This document shows positions 63,078-64,000 of a stretch of DNA of 64,000 nucleotides, in pieces. Position 1 is the stretch's first letter. Each line of letters opens with the position of its first letter. Made by a program: the position numbers and the translations under genes. Source of the stretch: Acidovorax sp. (GTDB taxonomy: Bacteria > Pseudomonadota > Gammaproteobacteria > Burkholderiales > Burkholderiaceae_C); the NCBI GenBank assembly GCA_030692685.1, contig JAUXZO010000227.1:1-64000 (forward strand), in the 5' to 3' direction. The notes beneath the pieces are model-generated. The model had not been told where the DNA came from, ran no database searches, and saw only the letters and a list, made by a program, of their open reading frames with translations.

Positions 63078-64000
63078 TCAAGCCGCATCGGGCGGCGAAG
63101 CCGACGACTTGCCCGGCTGCTTTGTCTGCTTCAACAGCAACCAGGCCATGAGCGCCAGCGCGCCAACGCCTGCCAGCAGCACCCCCCACAACACCCAGCT
63201 GCGCATGGACAGGCCGTCGCTGGCCGCCGCAGCGGCCACCAGCGCACCGTCCGCCGGATTTCCGCCGGTGATGTCGGCCCGGGCCATATCCGCCAGCGCC
63301 ATGGGCAGGGTGTTTTCCTGCAGGGGCTGGTAGCCCGGCACCAGGCTTGCCAGGGGCAAGAAGGCACTTGCAGCCGCCGCGGTACCGGGCAGTCCGGCCG
63401 CCAGGGTAAAAGGCCCTTGTCCGCTGGCCAGAAACACCAGCTGTGCGGGATCGAACTGCAGCGCCAGCTCGGGCGCGGCGGCAAAGCCGGGCGACTTGGC
63501 ATCGGCTTCGATCTTGACCTCACGCACCGAGGCGCCGCCCAGCTCGATGGGCCCGTTGCTCTGGTCCTTGCCGCCCACAGCCATCTTGTAAACCACGGCG
63601 CTGGCCAGCGGCAACCAGGGCTGCTCGCGGTGGTTGCGGCCCAGCACGCGCACAGGCACCAGCACGTTGCTCCCTTGCGGCGTGATCTTGAGCGCGGCGA
63701 CGGGTGTGGCAAACGGCAAGGCAAACACGAGTTCACGCGGGTTGCCCATCGCGGGAGCCGCCATGCTGGCGCTGACACGTTCGCGTGCGCCCGTGCCGCG
63801 CGAGGTGACCAACGTGGCACCGCGCAGGGTAACGGCGGCGTCGCCCCAGGTCACGCGCAGGTAGTGGTCCCTCAGATCGGCCCGTTGCAGGTCCATCTGC
63901 TCATTGCCCAGACGGCCCAGGCGGCCCGGCGCCGCGGAAGGCGTGGTGGTGGTGACAGCGTCTGCGCGGTACAGCACCGTCTCGGCCAGCGGCCGCCAGT
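63078..64000 (-). CDS. DUF3999 family protein (partial; N-terminus beyond the window)
   Basis: The visible 307 codons end at a C-terminal membrane helix (about 25 residues: WVLWGVLLAGVGALALMAWLLL) and a basic tail. Upstream is a beta-rich extracytoplasmic region with LRVTWGDAAVTLRGATL, VPVRVLGRNHREQPWLPLASAVVY and GPFTLAAG, typical of DUF3999. The frame stays open to the window end, so a start near 63977 is not real. A neighbour of the DUF2339 type often accompanies this family, but it would lie outside. Function is unknown. Confidence 0.8.
   Translation of the reverse strand, partial: WRPLAETVLYRADAVTTTTPSAAPGRLGRLGNEQMDLQRADLRDHYLRVTWGDAAVTLRGATLVTSRGTGARERVSASMAAPAMGNPRELVFALPFATPVAALKITPQGSNVLVPVRVLGRNHREQPWLPLASAVVYKMAVGGKDQSNGPIELGGASVREVKIEADAKSPGFAAAPELALQFDPAQLVFLASGQGPFTLAAGLPGTAAAASAFLPLASLVPGYQPLQENTLPMALADMARADITGGNPADGALVAAAAASDGLSMRSWVLWGVLLAGVGALALMAWLLLKQTKQPGKSSASPPDAA

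Noticed and set aside
63078..63977. Treating ATG 63977 as the start of the DUF3999 gene
   Set aside because: The frame remains open to the end of the window with protein-like residues, so the gene continues outside.
1..64000. CRISPR arrays, rRNA, tRNA and complete insertion sequences
   Set aside because: No regularly spaced repeats, tRNA cloverleaf with T-loop, rRNA segment or transposase frame was recognised by reading; small RNAs cannot be excluded.

Overview
The window is about 64 kb of high-GC chromosomal DNA from a betaproteobacterium, most likely family Comamonadaceae (Acidovorax-like). This rests on the gene set and protein style: the sucCD end, YaeQ, DUF3717/DUF1289 and DUF2007 proteins, BepA-like M48 protease, TRAP transporter and GlnE. 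It also rests on a recurrent short intergenic palindrome built around AGCGCTT/AAGCGCT, which I recall from genomes of that group. I saw no prophage, plasmid functions, complete insertion sequence, rRNA, tRNA or CRISPR array.

Layout. 1-1.9 kb: end of sucC, sucD, then a TerC-family membrane protein. 2.1-9.4 kb: a compact signalling operon with a CHASE2-TPR-Ser/Thr kinase, PP2C phosphatase, FHA protein, CHASE2-adenylate cyclase and a metallo-beta-lactamase-fold protein that could be a cAMP phosphodiesterase. 9.6-11.8 kb: two tandem type IV pilins behind a sigma-54-type promoter, and a TfpX/TfpZ-type pilin accessory protein. 12.1-14.7 kb: a gene graveyard holding a decayed duplicate of moaC plus the 5' end of the neighbouring M48 protease gene, two Uma2 nuclease fragments, a dead VapBC-like pair and one intact Phd/YefM-VapC pair. 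14.7-22.9 kb: moaC, M48 protease, small membrane protein, second TerC, small zinc/iron proteins, yaeQ, purB and a GST.

23.0-29.7 kb: a TetR-controlled catabolic operon (TRAP dctQMP, shikimate/quinate dehydrogenase, and the two halves of a QuiC1-type 3-dehydroshikimate dehydratase as separate genes). Its likely job is uptake of shikimate or quinate and conversion to protocatechuate. 29.8-37.7 kb, reverse strand: a lipid-modification cluster (SnoaL/NTF2-like protein, SDR, DUF3833 lipoprotein, GPH transporter, chalcone-isomerase-like protein, cyclopropane-synthase-like methyltransferase, DUF1365, FAD oxidoreductase) with a glutathione peroxidase upstream. This suggests a membrane-lipid or photo-oxidative stress function.

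38.0-39.2 kb: a degenerate HD-GYP protein. 39.3-46.0 kb: a TetR-controlled tripartite RND efflux operon with a perfect 10-bp-arm palindrome upstream. 46.2-49.0 kb: glnE. 49.1-56.8 kb: four overlapping genes, namely a YhdP/AsmA-like giant protein, a nitrilase-family amidase, and a PAS histidine kinase with a FixJ-type regulator. 56.8-64 kb: an OmpA-like lipoprotein, a 47-residue membrane protein sharing its start site divergently with mltA, a DUF2868 protein with an extra C-terminal region, an MFS exporter with a C-terminal ABM-like domain, and a DUF3999 protein cut by the window end.

The palindromic repeat occurs at least seven times. In four places it lies inside coding sequence, where it encodes the hydrophobic core of two signal peptides and the C-terminal ends of two proteins. 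All family names rest on recognised motifs and context; no database search was possible.
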